This document shows positions 1-8,597 of a DNA stretch of 23,449 nt, piece by piece. The stretch lies in NCBI GenBank assembly GCA_943704525.1, contig CALSCQ010002633.1, positions 1-23,449 of the forward strand. The letters run 5' to 3'. Numbering within the stretch: position 1 is the first letter of the stretch; each line of letters starts with the position of its first letter. The notes under the pieces were generated by a model, which saw nothing but the letters and a program-made list of their open reading frames with translations, did no database searches and was not told where the DNA came from. Origin of the DNA: Pigoraptor vietnamica (lineage: Eukaryota; Opisthokonta; Filasterea). A program made the translations under genes and the position numbers.

Positions 1-125
1 GGGGGGTGTAAGAGTCATAGAGGTTAAACCCCATCGACACTTAGGAAAAGGAGACAGATAGAGGAAGGACAGCGGGAGGGAGGACGGGAGACAAAGAGCA
101 CGCCGTCGCTGCGCCGCATACGCAC
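1..125 (-). other. Incomplete intron of the histidine kinase gene
   Basis: The donor GTGCGT begins at 125 on the minus strand, directly after the H-box exon. Its acceptor is not in the window. No credible coding exon was found in these bases. Confidence 0.6.
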
Positions 126-1842
126 TCATTTCGTGTGAGATAATCGCGAGGAGGTCCGTCTTCGCCTTACTCATCGCTTCCGCTTCGAGCTTGAGCGTCT
201 GCGCCTTCTTTCGCTCTTGAATTTCGACAAGAAGAGACGCGTTGGCGCTCTCCAGCTCTTGCGTGCGCTCGCTGAGGCTCTTCTCCATGGCATGTCGCTC
301 GAAGAGGTTGGAGATCCTATCAAAAGAAACAAGGGGAAAATATGAGACGAGAGGTTGGTGACCCTGGCGCGAGGACGCAGATGGTATCGGGGTGAGGGAC
401 ATGACAAATGCACCGAGAGGGAACGAGGCCCACATACGCGAAAATATAATAAGGACGTGTGTGTCTGTGTCTGAGTGTGTGTGTGTGTGTTGTGTATGTG
501 TTCAGGGGTTGGGGGGTTAAAATAGGGGGGTGGGGGATAGGGAGTTATACTTGAAACAACACAACGGATATGTAACCAGCGTGCAGGCAGTTGAATAAAC
601 TGAGCACGCACCATCGGTTGAGCATGTTCCTGGACACATTCTCCGAGAGATACTCGGTGGGTGGCATGAAGTAGAAGTTTGGGTACGAGACAAGGCCCAG
701 CAACGCCTGCACATGCAGATGGGAGAGAAGAGATCAGAGGCAGGCACATAACACCGACATACTCACGCACACACACACACACACACACACACGCACGCAC
801 ACACTCAAACACACACACACACATTCACACACACACACGCACACGCACGCACACGCACACACGCACACGCACACACATACACAAAACACACTCACGCACA
901 CGCACGCACACGCACACACATACTTCCACTGCCTGCATGTAAGTACTCCGTACGACCGGTCGACATAACACCAAGAGGGTCATGAACCCACCGTCGGATG
1001 CGACATGAGCACGTTGAGGAGCGTGTCGGGCGCGAAGTTCGTGCGCGAGTACTGGCACAGGCCGATCGAATTCGTCTCCTTGAAAAAGTTGTTGACCTGA
1101 AATGGGGCACGCGTGAAAATAGTCTTAAGCACAAGCCACGTGACGGAACGAGACAGCCTGAGGAAACGAGCAGGCGAACGGAGAACGAAGCGCAGAGACC
1201 AAAGCAAAAGTGCCCAAGTACCCACACTCAACTACGGACGAAGTACACAGCCACACAGCCACACAGGCACGCACACATACTCGCGCTCATAGCCACGTCC
1301 ATACACACGAGGCCAGCGCCCTCGTCGCATCCCTCTTCCACAGATGTTCTTACCGAGCTCTCGTATTCGCACCAGCGGCGGCGCGAGTCGGGATCCGTCG
1401 ATATCATCCACGTGGGCTCGGCGCTCACTCTGCAGCAACAACACGGAGCGATTTAGCCTCAGACAAGGGAACGAACAGTAGCTTCAATCAGACCTTCGTT
1501 CAGCGCGCAGTGATAGGGGTTGTTCCCTCGTCACTCTAACAAAGTCACGTAGAGGCGCCGATCGCAACAGACGGACACAACGGCGGTGAAACGGAGTGGC
1601 GACAGACGCATCCCGTAACAACTGATCAGTGGAGAATGTGCGCACCGGACATTCTTGTACCCGTGCGCGAGGGCGTCGCGCCGAACTTCGTGGAAGAGGT
1701 TGATTGTGTTGTCCATGCCGAAGCTGCCGTCTGCAGGCGCGTAGGCACATGTGTGAGAAATTAGACACACACACACACACACGCACACACACCCACACAC
1801 ACACACACCCACACACACACACACCACACACACACACAACAC

Positions 1843-1879
<37 letters not shown>

Positions 1880-2208
1880 CACACACACGACGACAACACA
1901 ATACCTTGGCCAAGGTACGACTCCCGAAAGCCGCGGATCTCCAGCTGCCCGCTGGCGACAGCGCGGCGCGCGCTTTCCGCCTCCTTCCCCCGCAGAATAG
2001 TGTCAATGAAGGCGTCCTTCTGCGCGTCTTCGAGAAGGTAGACGATTTTGTGCATCCGCTCAATTCCCTCCATAAAAAACCGCGCAATGAGCAGGCGCCG
2101 CTCGTCCTCCGAACTGTAAATGGCGCACGCGTGGTCCCCGTCGGCAAGACAAAAGTTACACGCGGCTTGGGCCAGTGGCACATCGGAAGCAAGGACGCTG
2201 AGCGCCAT
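126..2208 (-). CDS. MEDS-domain sensor histidine kinase, 5' part (runs off left edge)
   Basis: Six exons on the minus strand: 2208-1905, 1730-1646, 1429-1354, 1096-992, 706-612 and 316-126. Joined in phase they give 285 residues and the first base of the next codon. ATG 2208 has a good context (AGGATGG) and an in-frame TGA lies just upstream. Residues about 15-222 match the MEDS sensory domain known from bacterial and archaeal regulators (GDHACAIYSSEDER at 24-37, then FFMEGIERMHKIVYLLED). A charged coiled-coil linker (about 228-270) leads into a HisKA H-box, KAKTDLLAIISHEM, with phospho-acceptor His283. The last intron splits the next codon after its A, so Arg (ISHEMR) is expected. The catalytic ATPase domain, and perhaps a receiver domain, must lie beyond position 1. 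Expected role is autophosphorylation on His in a two-component or phosphorelay pathway. No membrane segment is visible, so the kinase is probably cytosolic. The MEDS ligand cannot be told from sequence. Confidence 0.85.
455..502. repeat. TG-rich tract in intron 5 of the histidine kinase gene
   Basis: Interrupted (TG)n on the plus strand inside the intron spanning 611-317. It is simple-sequence DNA and does not touch the splice sites. Confidence 0.8.
769..915. repeat. (CA)n microsatellite in intron 4 of the histidine kinase gene
   Basis: About 145 bp of (CA)n with frequent CG interruptions lies inside the intron 991-707. In the transcript it reads (GU)n. The open frames over it are simple-repeat artefacts. 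Confidence 0.9.
1764..1888. repeat. (CA)n microsatellite in intron 1 of the histidine kinase gene
   Basis: A (CA)n tract with ACC and AAC interruptions fills most of the intron 1904-1731. In the transcript it is a GU-rich run starting within about 20 bases of the GTATTG donor. Confidence 0.9.
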
Positions 2209-2386
2209 CCTTCGAGTAAGCCGCTGCCGGGCTCAACGGCTATCGTATCCGTCGCCTACGCCTTGGGTTCAGCGCAAGCCTTCTGACGTGAAATTGAACA
2301 CGAAACGGAAACCGGTCACGCCGCCACGAAGGCGGAATCGTAGGTAACAAGCGCACACGGCAACGGTGCTGTTTTCGGCGGGACGG

Positions 2387-2472
2387 TCACGCGAGTTTGT
2401 GGGTGTGCGTGTGTTCGGCGGTCGATCCGGAGAATTGTGGCGTAGCCGCCTTTGTGTCGATGCGTACTGGTG

Positions 2473-2503
<31 letters not shown>

Positions 2504-2524
2504 GCTGTGCCTCTGTGTGTAGGG

Positions 2525-2571
<47 letters not shown>

Positions 2572-3114
2572 GGTGTGTGTGAGTGACTATGGTGCCGGTG
2601 TGAATGTGTGGTGTCGGTGCAACCACGTTGTGTCGCAAGCAACGCCCTTCGTAGGTAGTCACACCAGTCCACCCGGCCGATGAATTGAAATGCTTTGGAA
2701 ATTGATGGTATTTTTGACGTCGAATTCTCAATTCGAAGCACGAGCGCGGTGACATGACAATGGAGGAATCGATGGATCGGCTCGTGCGGTCGGTCGGCTG
2801 TGGGCGCTGCGGTTTCCCCCTGACACTTTTTTTTTGCAGGCGCTGCTCTTCGCCTGTCGTTGACGTCAAGTTGAGCTCAAAAGAGTTGAACAATGAGGCC
2901 AGGGAGGCCGAGGGGTTTGCCTGAGATTGAACGAGCAGGAAGGCCCGGCCGGCGAGGGTTTTGTTGAAGTGAGACGGCTGGACGTGGCACTCGGCACGGT
3001 GCACCGTCGGCCGTGCCGGAGCCGCCGGAGCCGGCGGAGGCCAGTTTTTGTTGAGATTGGCAACGAGCAAGGAGGCCGAGTGCCAATTTTGTTTGACTGA
3101 ATTGCCGGCCATTG
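2387..3114 (-). other. Uncertain open reading frame in the intergenic spacer
   Basis: A minus-strand frame with an ATG at about 3114 stays open for some 240 codons and ends in the CA/TG microsatellite. The first 100 residues are Ala/Pro/Ser/Asn-rich with a moderately G/C-rich third position. There is no recognisable domain, and the last part encodes only repeat (HTHT). It could be a lineage-specific exon, untranslated leader sequence, or chance openness in GC-rich DNA. I favour the last. Confidence 0.15.
2473..2584. repeat. (TG)n microsatellite, intergenic
   Basis: Two (TG)n runs on the plus strand, separated by a short TGCTGTGCTGTGCC spacer and a G-run. They lie upstream of the kinase gene. 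Confidence 0.9.
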
Positions 3115-3341
3115 CTGCAACCGTCCGACTGCTGACTCGGAAACGACTGCGGCAACGCTCAGTGAGCCGGCAGCAGCGCCGCCGGCGCCGGGTGCCGTAT
3201 CGCCGGGCACTCGGCTGTGTAGCGGCAGCCCTCACCGACTACTGAGCTCGTCAGCGGAATTAATGTGCGTCGCTAGCCCAAGAAAGTGAGAAGACAAAGT
3301 GTTGCCCGAACGCTACGTTTCATTATGAGTGGACCGGCTGT

Positions 3342-4468
3342 TCATAGCGCGCGAATAATACCGCCCTCGGCGCGTTGCGAGGACCCGTTAATGGCAGAGG
3401 CGAGATCAGACGCAAGAAATGCGACGACGGCTCCAATTTCCTCGACCTTAATGAAGCGCTGGAGAAGGGACGTCGTCTCCATGTTCGTAAAGTACTCGGT
3501 CGCCGTCTGTTCTATCGGCTGGTTCTTGTGCGCCGCAAGGCCCTTAATATACTCCTCGACGCCCTCCGTCCAAGTGGGACCGACGAGCACAGAGTTGACA
3601 GTCACCTGTGGTGGGAGCATGGAGTCGCAGGATTTAGCGCCGCTTCGACCGGGAAAAGGATACAAAGGTGAGGCCGACACATGACGGCGCAAATGAGAAG
3701 AGATGCTCAAGACAATACAGAAGGCGTCCGGAGCAGAGCGCACACGCACCTTTGTTCCCTTTGTGAGCTCAGCGAGACCGCGCGCAAGCCCTATTTGCGC
3801 CGTCTTCGTGACGCTGTAGTGAATCATGTGCGGAATGGTGCGCACGCCCGCCTCGCTGGAGATAATGATGACGCGGCCGCTGTTCCGAACGATCATGTCC
3901 TTCAAGTAGCGCCGCGAAAGCCGTACAGAGCTCATAACGTTCACCTGCGAGGCAATAGAGAGAAGAGAAACAGAGAATGAGTGAGTGCCGTCGTTGAACG
4001 AAGAAAGGTTCAGTGCGGAAAACTGGAACTAGAAGGTCGCACACAAGACGCCGTTTTCGTGTATGATTCCGCCACATCGAAACGCTTGACGACATACACA
4101 AAGCCTTGCTTCAAACGCACCTGGAAGTAATGTTCCCACTCGTCATCCTCCACAGCGAAGAAGTCCTTCGCACCGAAGATGCCGACATTGTTGACGAGAA
4201 TCTCAAGCGGCTCGTTGAGTGCCGCAACGCGCTCCGCGAGCAACTTCTCGCCTTCCAACGTGGAAACGTCCGCGACGATGCCCGTCACCTTGCCCTTGAT
4301 ATCGGCGCGTCCCGCGAGCTCCTTCACCACTGCGTCGACCGACGACTGCGACCGGCCGTTAATGATGACGTGCGCCCCTTGTTGTGCGAGGGCGATGGCA
4401 ATAGCCTTGCCGATGCCCATCGTGCTGCCCGTGACGAGCGCGAGGCGGTTGGCGATGCGAAGGTCCAT
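3342..4468 (-). CDS. Short-chain dehydrogenase/reductase (SDR family, 268 aa)
   Basis: Three exons: 4468-4121, 3944-3750 and 3605-3342 (TGA at 3344-3342), all joined in phase 0 with GTGCGT donors and CAG acceptors. The product is a classical NAD(P)-dependent oxidoreductase of the usual length. Visible motifs are the nucleotide-binding TGSTMGIG (13-20), the Asp-Val after strand 4 (67-68), NNVG (93-96, Val where Ala is commoner), Asn118, Ser145/146, and the catalytic Tyr159-x3-Lys163 in HYSVTK. The ending NGSSQRAEGGIIRAL is typical of bacterial-type 3-oxoacyl-ACP-reductase-like SDRs. The substrate cannot be predicted. I chose ATG 4468 because it sits directly before the Rossmann fold; the upstream open frame adds about 39 low-complexity residues and would place the start inside the likely 5' UTR. 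No signal peptide or membrane helix is seen. Confidence 0.93.
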
Positions 4469-4599
4469 CTTGAGAGAGTGTGTTGAGGAATGTGACTGAG
4501 CACAAGAGTTGTTGTTGAGAAATGTCGCTGAGCACACGAGCGTTGAAGTAGTCGAGTGTTGACTTGAGTCGGTGCAAGATTGCAATCGCCTTGTGTGGG

Positions 4600-4609
4600 C
4601 CTTTTATAG
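4600..4609 (-). promoter_or_regulatory. TATA box of the dehydrogenase gene
   Basis: The minus strand reads CTATAAAAGG, a near-consensus TATA box about 130 bp upstream of the ATG at 4468. Transcription would start near 4575, giving a 5' UTR of roughly 100 bases. Confidence 0.6.
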
Positions 4610-4788
4610 CTTTCCATGCACTCAGCCCTCTCACACACACTGCATCACGCAACACACACAGGCATGGCGCACTCGTGTGCGACCAACGCGCAATTCGCCC
4701 ACGCAAAACACACTGGCACGCAACGCGCACACGGGGGCACTTGCGAGAGGAAGACACGGCCATACAGGTGTCATACAAACTGGGCAAC

Positions 4789-4809
4789 GCACTGTGATTG
4801 GCTGGCTGT
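4789..4809 (-). promoter_or_regulatory. CCAAT-containing block shared with the CRAL-TRIO gene
   Basis: The plus strand contains TGATTGGCTGGCTGT preceded by GCACTG. The same 21 bases occur with one mismatch at 19541-19561. On the minus (coding) strand this is a CCAAT box in the order AGCCAGCCAATCA. It lies 321 bp upstream of the dehydrogenase ATG and about 190 bp upstream of its TATA box. Confidence 0.5.
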
Positions 4810-4888
4810 CTGTCCCATTCTGACCAATCGGGCGCTAATTGCGGGGAAACAGCCATTGATTGCACGGTCGCCTACTAACTCTCAGTTG

Positions 4889-5013
4889 TGAGTAACCCTC
4901 GACTGTGAGTAACTCTGCTGCCACTCCTTCTATGAGTAACCCTCTTGTGAGTGACTCGGCTGCCACTGCCGGCTCCTGTGAGTAACTCTCCTGTCACTCC
5001 TTCTGTGAGTAAC
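4889..5013 (+). repeat. Cluster of six TGAGTAAC-type octamers
   Basis: TGAGTAAC occurs at 4889, 4906, 4933, 4979 and 5006, with a TGAGTGAC variant at 4948. Most are preceded by G or TG and followed by YCTC. Spacings are irregular (17, 27, 15, 31, 27), so this is not a simple tandem array. It could be a cluster of bZIP-type (AP-1/GCN4-like) binding sites or a decayed minisatellite. Confidence 0.55.
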
Positions 5014-5359
5014 TTTTACTCTGCCTGTCAACTGCTCCTGACAACCGTGCTAGTCGGATCGTCACACATGCTCGATTTCCATTGCCGTGTACAACAGTAC
5101 AGTCCTATGGAGGCAGAGGAGTTGCGCAATCCAATGGTTCTAGTGTGCGAGACAGGGACACTCACAGGACATGAATAAAGTGGAGTTGCTCACAGGAGTA
5201 GTGACAGCAAAGCGCACACTTCCCGCCTACGCACCGTGAAATCTACAGAAAAGCCTTTTCAATCGCCATTAAGTACATTTTCAACTTGAGGAGAAAACGC
5301 GCAGCACGCACGCGCCAGACGCAAAGAAATTCAGCGAGCGCAAAAGCAGACAAACGCAT

Positions 5360-6539
5360 TTAGCTCTTCACGGGGATGGGGTTCGCGAGGTTGTAGATCT
5401 CGCCGCCCTTCGAATAGTCCTTGCCGGGGATGCGCTCAACGTCCGGAGGGAACACAGCGCGCTTGTCGGCAAAGTACGCCTCCCGGAACGTGCCGTCCGA
5501 CTTGGGGTTGTATGTGATGTAGTACGCGCGGCGGGGTCCGTTCGTCGTGTTGGGTCCAGAGCGGTGGGGCGCGCAAGAGTGGAAGAACATAATGTCGCCA
5601 GGCTGCGTGATCACGGGCTCCCAGCGGCCCTCAGCCTCGTAGCGCTTCGTGTAAGACTCCTCGAGGACACCGCCGGGCTGCGTGTGCGGGAAGTGGCCCT
5701 TGTTGTGCTCGCCGCGCACAATGTCGAGGCAGCCGTTGGCCGGGTTGGCAGCGTCAATGGCAATGAGCGCCGTGCAGTGGAAGCGCTGACCGAATGTCAC
5801 GTACGCAGGCGCATCCTGGAAACAGAGACATGCAGTGTTAGATAAGTGCGAGTGAAGGCCGAACATTGCAGTCTTCTGAGAACGGTCGAGTGACCCAATT
5901 CAAATACATAGCAACAGGAATACACAGGGTCTACAAAGGACGTCCACGCACCTGGTGGGGCGCAAAGCCGCCGCCGCCGGGGAGCTTGAAGTTAATCTTC
6001 TCCTTGAAAATCACGGCCTCTTCGCCGAAGAGGTCCGAGCACGCGTCCGTGAGCTTGCCACGGATGAGCTTGTTGAGACCTTCGTGGAAGGGGAGAATGT
6101 TCTCCGTGCGACACAAGAGCCGCCGTCCGTCCTTCACCTCAAAGTACTGCATCCTGCATGCAAAACCACAGTGGGTGAGCGAGAAGACAATTGAACTTGA
6201 CTCTTTGGCTTTAATCCGAGAGAGCAGTCGAATAACACCGCCATTCAGTCGCAGTACAGCCACTCACCACTTTCCCGCAGCCTCGGGCCACGCGGCGACC
6301 TCCTCCGTCCACGCAAGCAGGTCCTTCTTCTCTTGCGGTGTCCAAAAGTCCTTGATAAGAATGAAACCGTCCTTCTCGTACGTGTTCACCTGGGCCTGCG
6401 AGAGCACCTTGAGCTTCTGCTGCTTGGCGACGGCAGCCTGCGCAAGTGTCGTGCCGCTCGTGTGCATTGAGCGGACGACCGCAGGGCGCACGAGCGCCTG
6501 GGAGAGGACCGAGCGAGAAAGGCGGGCGGCGACGGCCAT
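5360..6539 (-). CDS. Phytanoyl-CoA dioxygenase-like Fe(II)/2-oxoglutarate oxygenase (309 aa), probable mitochondrial import
   Basis: Three exons: 6539-6268, 6153-5952 and 5815-5360 (TAA at 5362-5360). The first junction is phase 2 and the second phase 0. The product belongs to the PhyH family of non-haem iron hydroxylases. The iron triad is visible as His157-x-Asp159 (FAPHQDAPAY) and His242 (CAPHRSGPN), and Arg253 or Arg254 (NGPRRAYY) should bind the 2-oxoglutarate carboxylate. The block KEKINFKLPGGGGFAPHQD is strongly family-typical. The first 40 residues are rich in Arg, Ser and Ala with no acidic residue and contain RSMHTSG, as expected of a mitochondrial presequence. The C-terminus (PVKS) is not a peroxisomal PTS1. 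The substrate is unknown; many PhyH-like enzymes do not act on phytanoyl-CoA. A TATA box (6602-6610) supports the chosen start. Confidence 0.93.
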
Positions 6540-6601
6540 TTTTGAGTGGAAGACGACAAATTGTAATCTTCTTGCAAGTTGATCGAAGTTGGATGCGCAG
6601 A

Positions 6602-6610
6602 GACTTATAT
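6602..6610 (-). promoter_or_regulatory. TATA box of the PhyH-like gene
   Basis: The minus strand reads CATATAAGTC about 65-70 bp upstream of ATG 6539, leaving room for a short leader of about 40 bases. Confidence 0.5.
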
Positions 6611-6735
6611 GCTGGTGCGCGTGCCTGATCCCGCGACGAGACTGGTCTCGTGTGCGTGCGTGTTCGTGTGTGCGTGCGTGTGTGTTCCTGTGTGTGCATG
6701 TGTGTGCACATGGACCACTATGCGCTTGGGTTCCG

Positions 6736-6740
6736 ATTGG
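6736..6740 (-). promoter_or_regulatory. CCAAT box upstream of the PhyH-like gene
   Basis: ATTGG on the plus strand is CCAAT on the coding strand, about 200 bp upstream of the ATG and 125 bp upstream of the TATA box. Confidence 0.35.
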
Positions 6741-6985
6741 ACGGCTGATGTTCTCGTTTTGACATCTACTTCATTTCAAATTTCACTTTGTATCCAGTTG
6801 TGCAGTTATGTTCTCATCAAAAGGCTTTTTCAATTTTGCCCGTAAGTAACCACGGGATCGAATGCCCGCAATTTTCGCCTTGATTGTGGTTGTATTGATT
6901 TTTTTTTTGTATTGGTTTTGTATGGAGTTTTTTGTGGGCGTGTTCGGCAATTTGCGACGTGTTCTATCGAGTCATTAGCCACTAA

Positions 6986-7176
6986 TCACGTGATGTAGTA
7001 ACATCTCGTAACGTGTGTATAAGATGTGGTGAGGGTTAGTTGGTTGCCAAGGGTTGCCAAGGGCTGAAACGAGGTAATAAGCCGATTATAGACTTCTCAC
7101 TTGACTATCCATTCAAATGCAATTTCACGACCCTCATATCTACTTACAAAGCGATTTGTCAGTCCCAGTCACGTGA
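6986..7176. promoter_or_regulatory. Twin TCACGTGA E-box palindromes
   Basis: The perfect 8-bp palindrome TCACGTGA occurs at 6986-6993 and again at 7169-7176. The first lies about 25 bp upstream of TATAAG (7018). In other eukaryotes this is the core site of bHLH/bHLH-zip factors. The second copy may lie in the 5' leader of the F-box gene. Confidence 0.4.
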
Positions 7177-7400
7177 GGAAGTCTTGTGCGACCCCGCCGT
7201 TTGAACTTTCACGGTCTTCCGCGCAAAGCAAACGCCATTTTCCCCCTTCGCCGTTTCACCCCCTGTGTCATTGCGTGCGCCCGCAGCTACTTTCTTCAAC
7301 GAGGCTCTTCGGGGCCCCTTTGTTTTGACGGCACATGGGCGTATAGGCGCCTACTCGTGACGACTTGTAGCGCGCGTGCTGTGACACACACGCGCCAACC

Positions 7401-8527
7401 ATGGTGTACGTCAGCTTTGCGCACCCCCAGGCGGGGTCGTCGGCGGTCTTTGCCGACATTGAAGAGGGCCACGAGCCGAAGTCGCCGAGCATGCACCGTC
7501 GCACGGACGACATACCGGAGGAACCCGCGCGCTCTCCCACGCTGGACCCGACGGCGGACGACGTGCGCGAGTTGGCGGCCATTATGGTGATGCGGACGGG
7601 AAATCGGAAGGTGCCGTTTCACAAGCTGAGCTATGCGCAGAAGATTGCGGTGAAGGAGGGCCCCGAGTTTCAGCGGCAGCTCGAGCACGTGATTACTGTC
7701 GTTGACGCGATGGACGACGCCGCGCGGTACACGTTTCTCGAAGCGCTGCTGCGACACTGCATGTCGAACGAGATTACGTACCTCTGCAGCGTTTTGGAGC
7801 CGACGTTTCACCGCGACTTTCTGTACTCTGCCACCCACAAGTTTCCGTCGCTGCCCGCGGGCCCCTTGCCCCTCCCGCGCGCTCAGAAGACGACCCACCC
7901 GACCAAGCACCAGCGGCGAATGGCCGCGCTCGATCAATCCCACAGCGTCTCGTACAACAACAACGGGCGCGACAGTCGCAACAGCAGGACGGGCCGCGAC
8001 AGCGTGCGCTCGTTCCATCCGCAGTTTCCCTCGGGCAGTACCCTCAGCGTCAGCAACGCGGGCGCTATGCGTGGACCTTCGCCCGGCGGCCTCAGTGACC
8101 GAACGGCGTCGGTTTCGAACACTGGCCCGCGTCTGGACGCGTCCGGTCTTCACAGCAACACGCAGAGCTCGCACCTCGACGTCGACGTCGGCGGCTCGCT
8201 GCACCAGTCGCACTTTCGCAACCTGGGATCGACGAGCCCGCGCCGTTCGCGACGCGGCCACCAGGAGCGCCTCACGCCGCCGCTGTTTCGCTCGAATCGC
8301 ATGAATCTCGGCAGCATTTCGGACCTCCGCCAGCAGATGATCGAGGCGTCGAGAGAGGAACAGAAGGCGGCGGAAGAGCTCGGGTCTTCGGACGAAGGGG
8401 AGGAGAGTCCGGACGCCGACAGCAGCGACGGCGAGGGCCTGCAGCGTAGCCATTACGGGTGGGCAGATTTTCTTTACGCAGTGATGTGGAATTTTGTGTG
8501 CGCACGCCCTTCTTTCAAACCTGCTTC

Positions 8528-8597
<70 letters not shown>

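Larger units (their letters stand above)
2209..3341. other. Intergenic spacer between histidine kinase and dehydrogenase genes
   Basis: About 1.1 kb between two minus-strand genes. It should hold the 5' region of the kinase gene and the 3' region of the dehydrogenase gene. It contains a (TG)n tract at 2473-2584 and a GC-rich block at about 2790-3240. A plus-strand poly-T run ending in TTTTGCAG near 2828-2840 resembles a splice acceptor but has no matching gene. No clear TATA box was found. Confidence 0.55.
4469..5359. other. Intergenic spacer: promoter region of the dehydrogenase gene, 3' region of the PhyH gene
   Basis: About 890 bp between two minus-strand genes. It holds a TATA box (4600-4609), a CCAAT-containing block (4789-4809), a second CCAAT on the plus strand (4824-4828) and a cluster of TGAGTAAC motifs (4889-5013). 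The short plus-strand open frame 4951-5178 has no recognisable content. Confidence 0.6.
6540..7400. promoter_or_regulatory. Divergent promoter region between the PhyH and F-box/WD40 genes
   Basis: This 861-bp spacer separates start codons on opposite strands. On the PhyH side it has a TATA box (6602-6610) and a CCAAT box (minus strand, 6740-6736). On the F-box side it has a TATAAG at 7018-7023 and two TCACGTGA palindromes (6986-6993, 7169-7176). The middle (about 6750-7000) is AT-rich compared with the genes. No coding signal was seen. Confidence 0.6.

Noticed and set aside
987-991. Alternative donor one codon later (TGG|GTTCAT) for kinase exon 4
   Set aside because: It puts the next exon out of the MEDS frame (GVAGPCLV instead of ALLGLVSYPNFYFMPP). 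The GTGGGT donor at 991 keeps phase 0.
4951-5178. Small plus-strand open frame ending next to an AATAAA
   Set aside because: It runs through the TGAGTAAC cluster, has no recognisable content, and the AATAAA overlaps its stop by chance.
5360-6539. A peroxisomal PhyH annotation from the family name
   Set aside because: No C-terminal PTS1 is seen and the leader looks mitochondrial, so the family name alone should not set the location.
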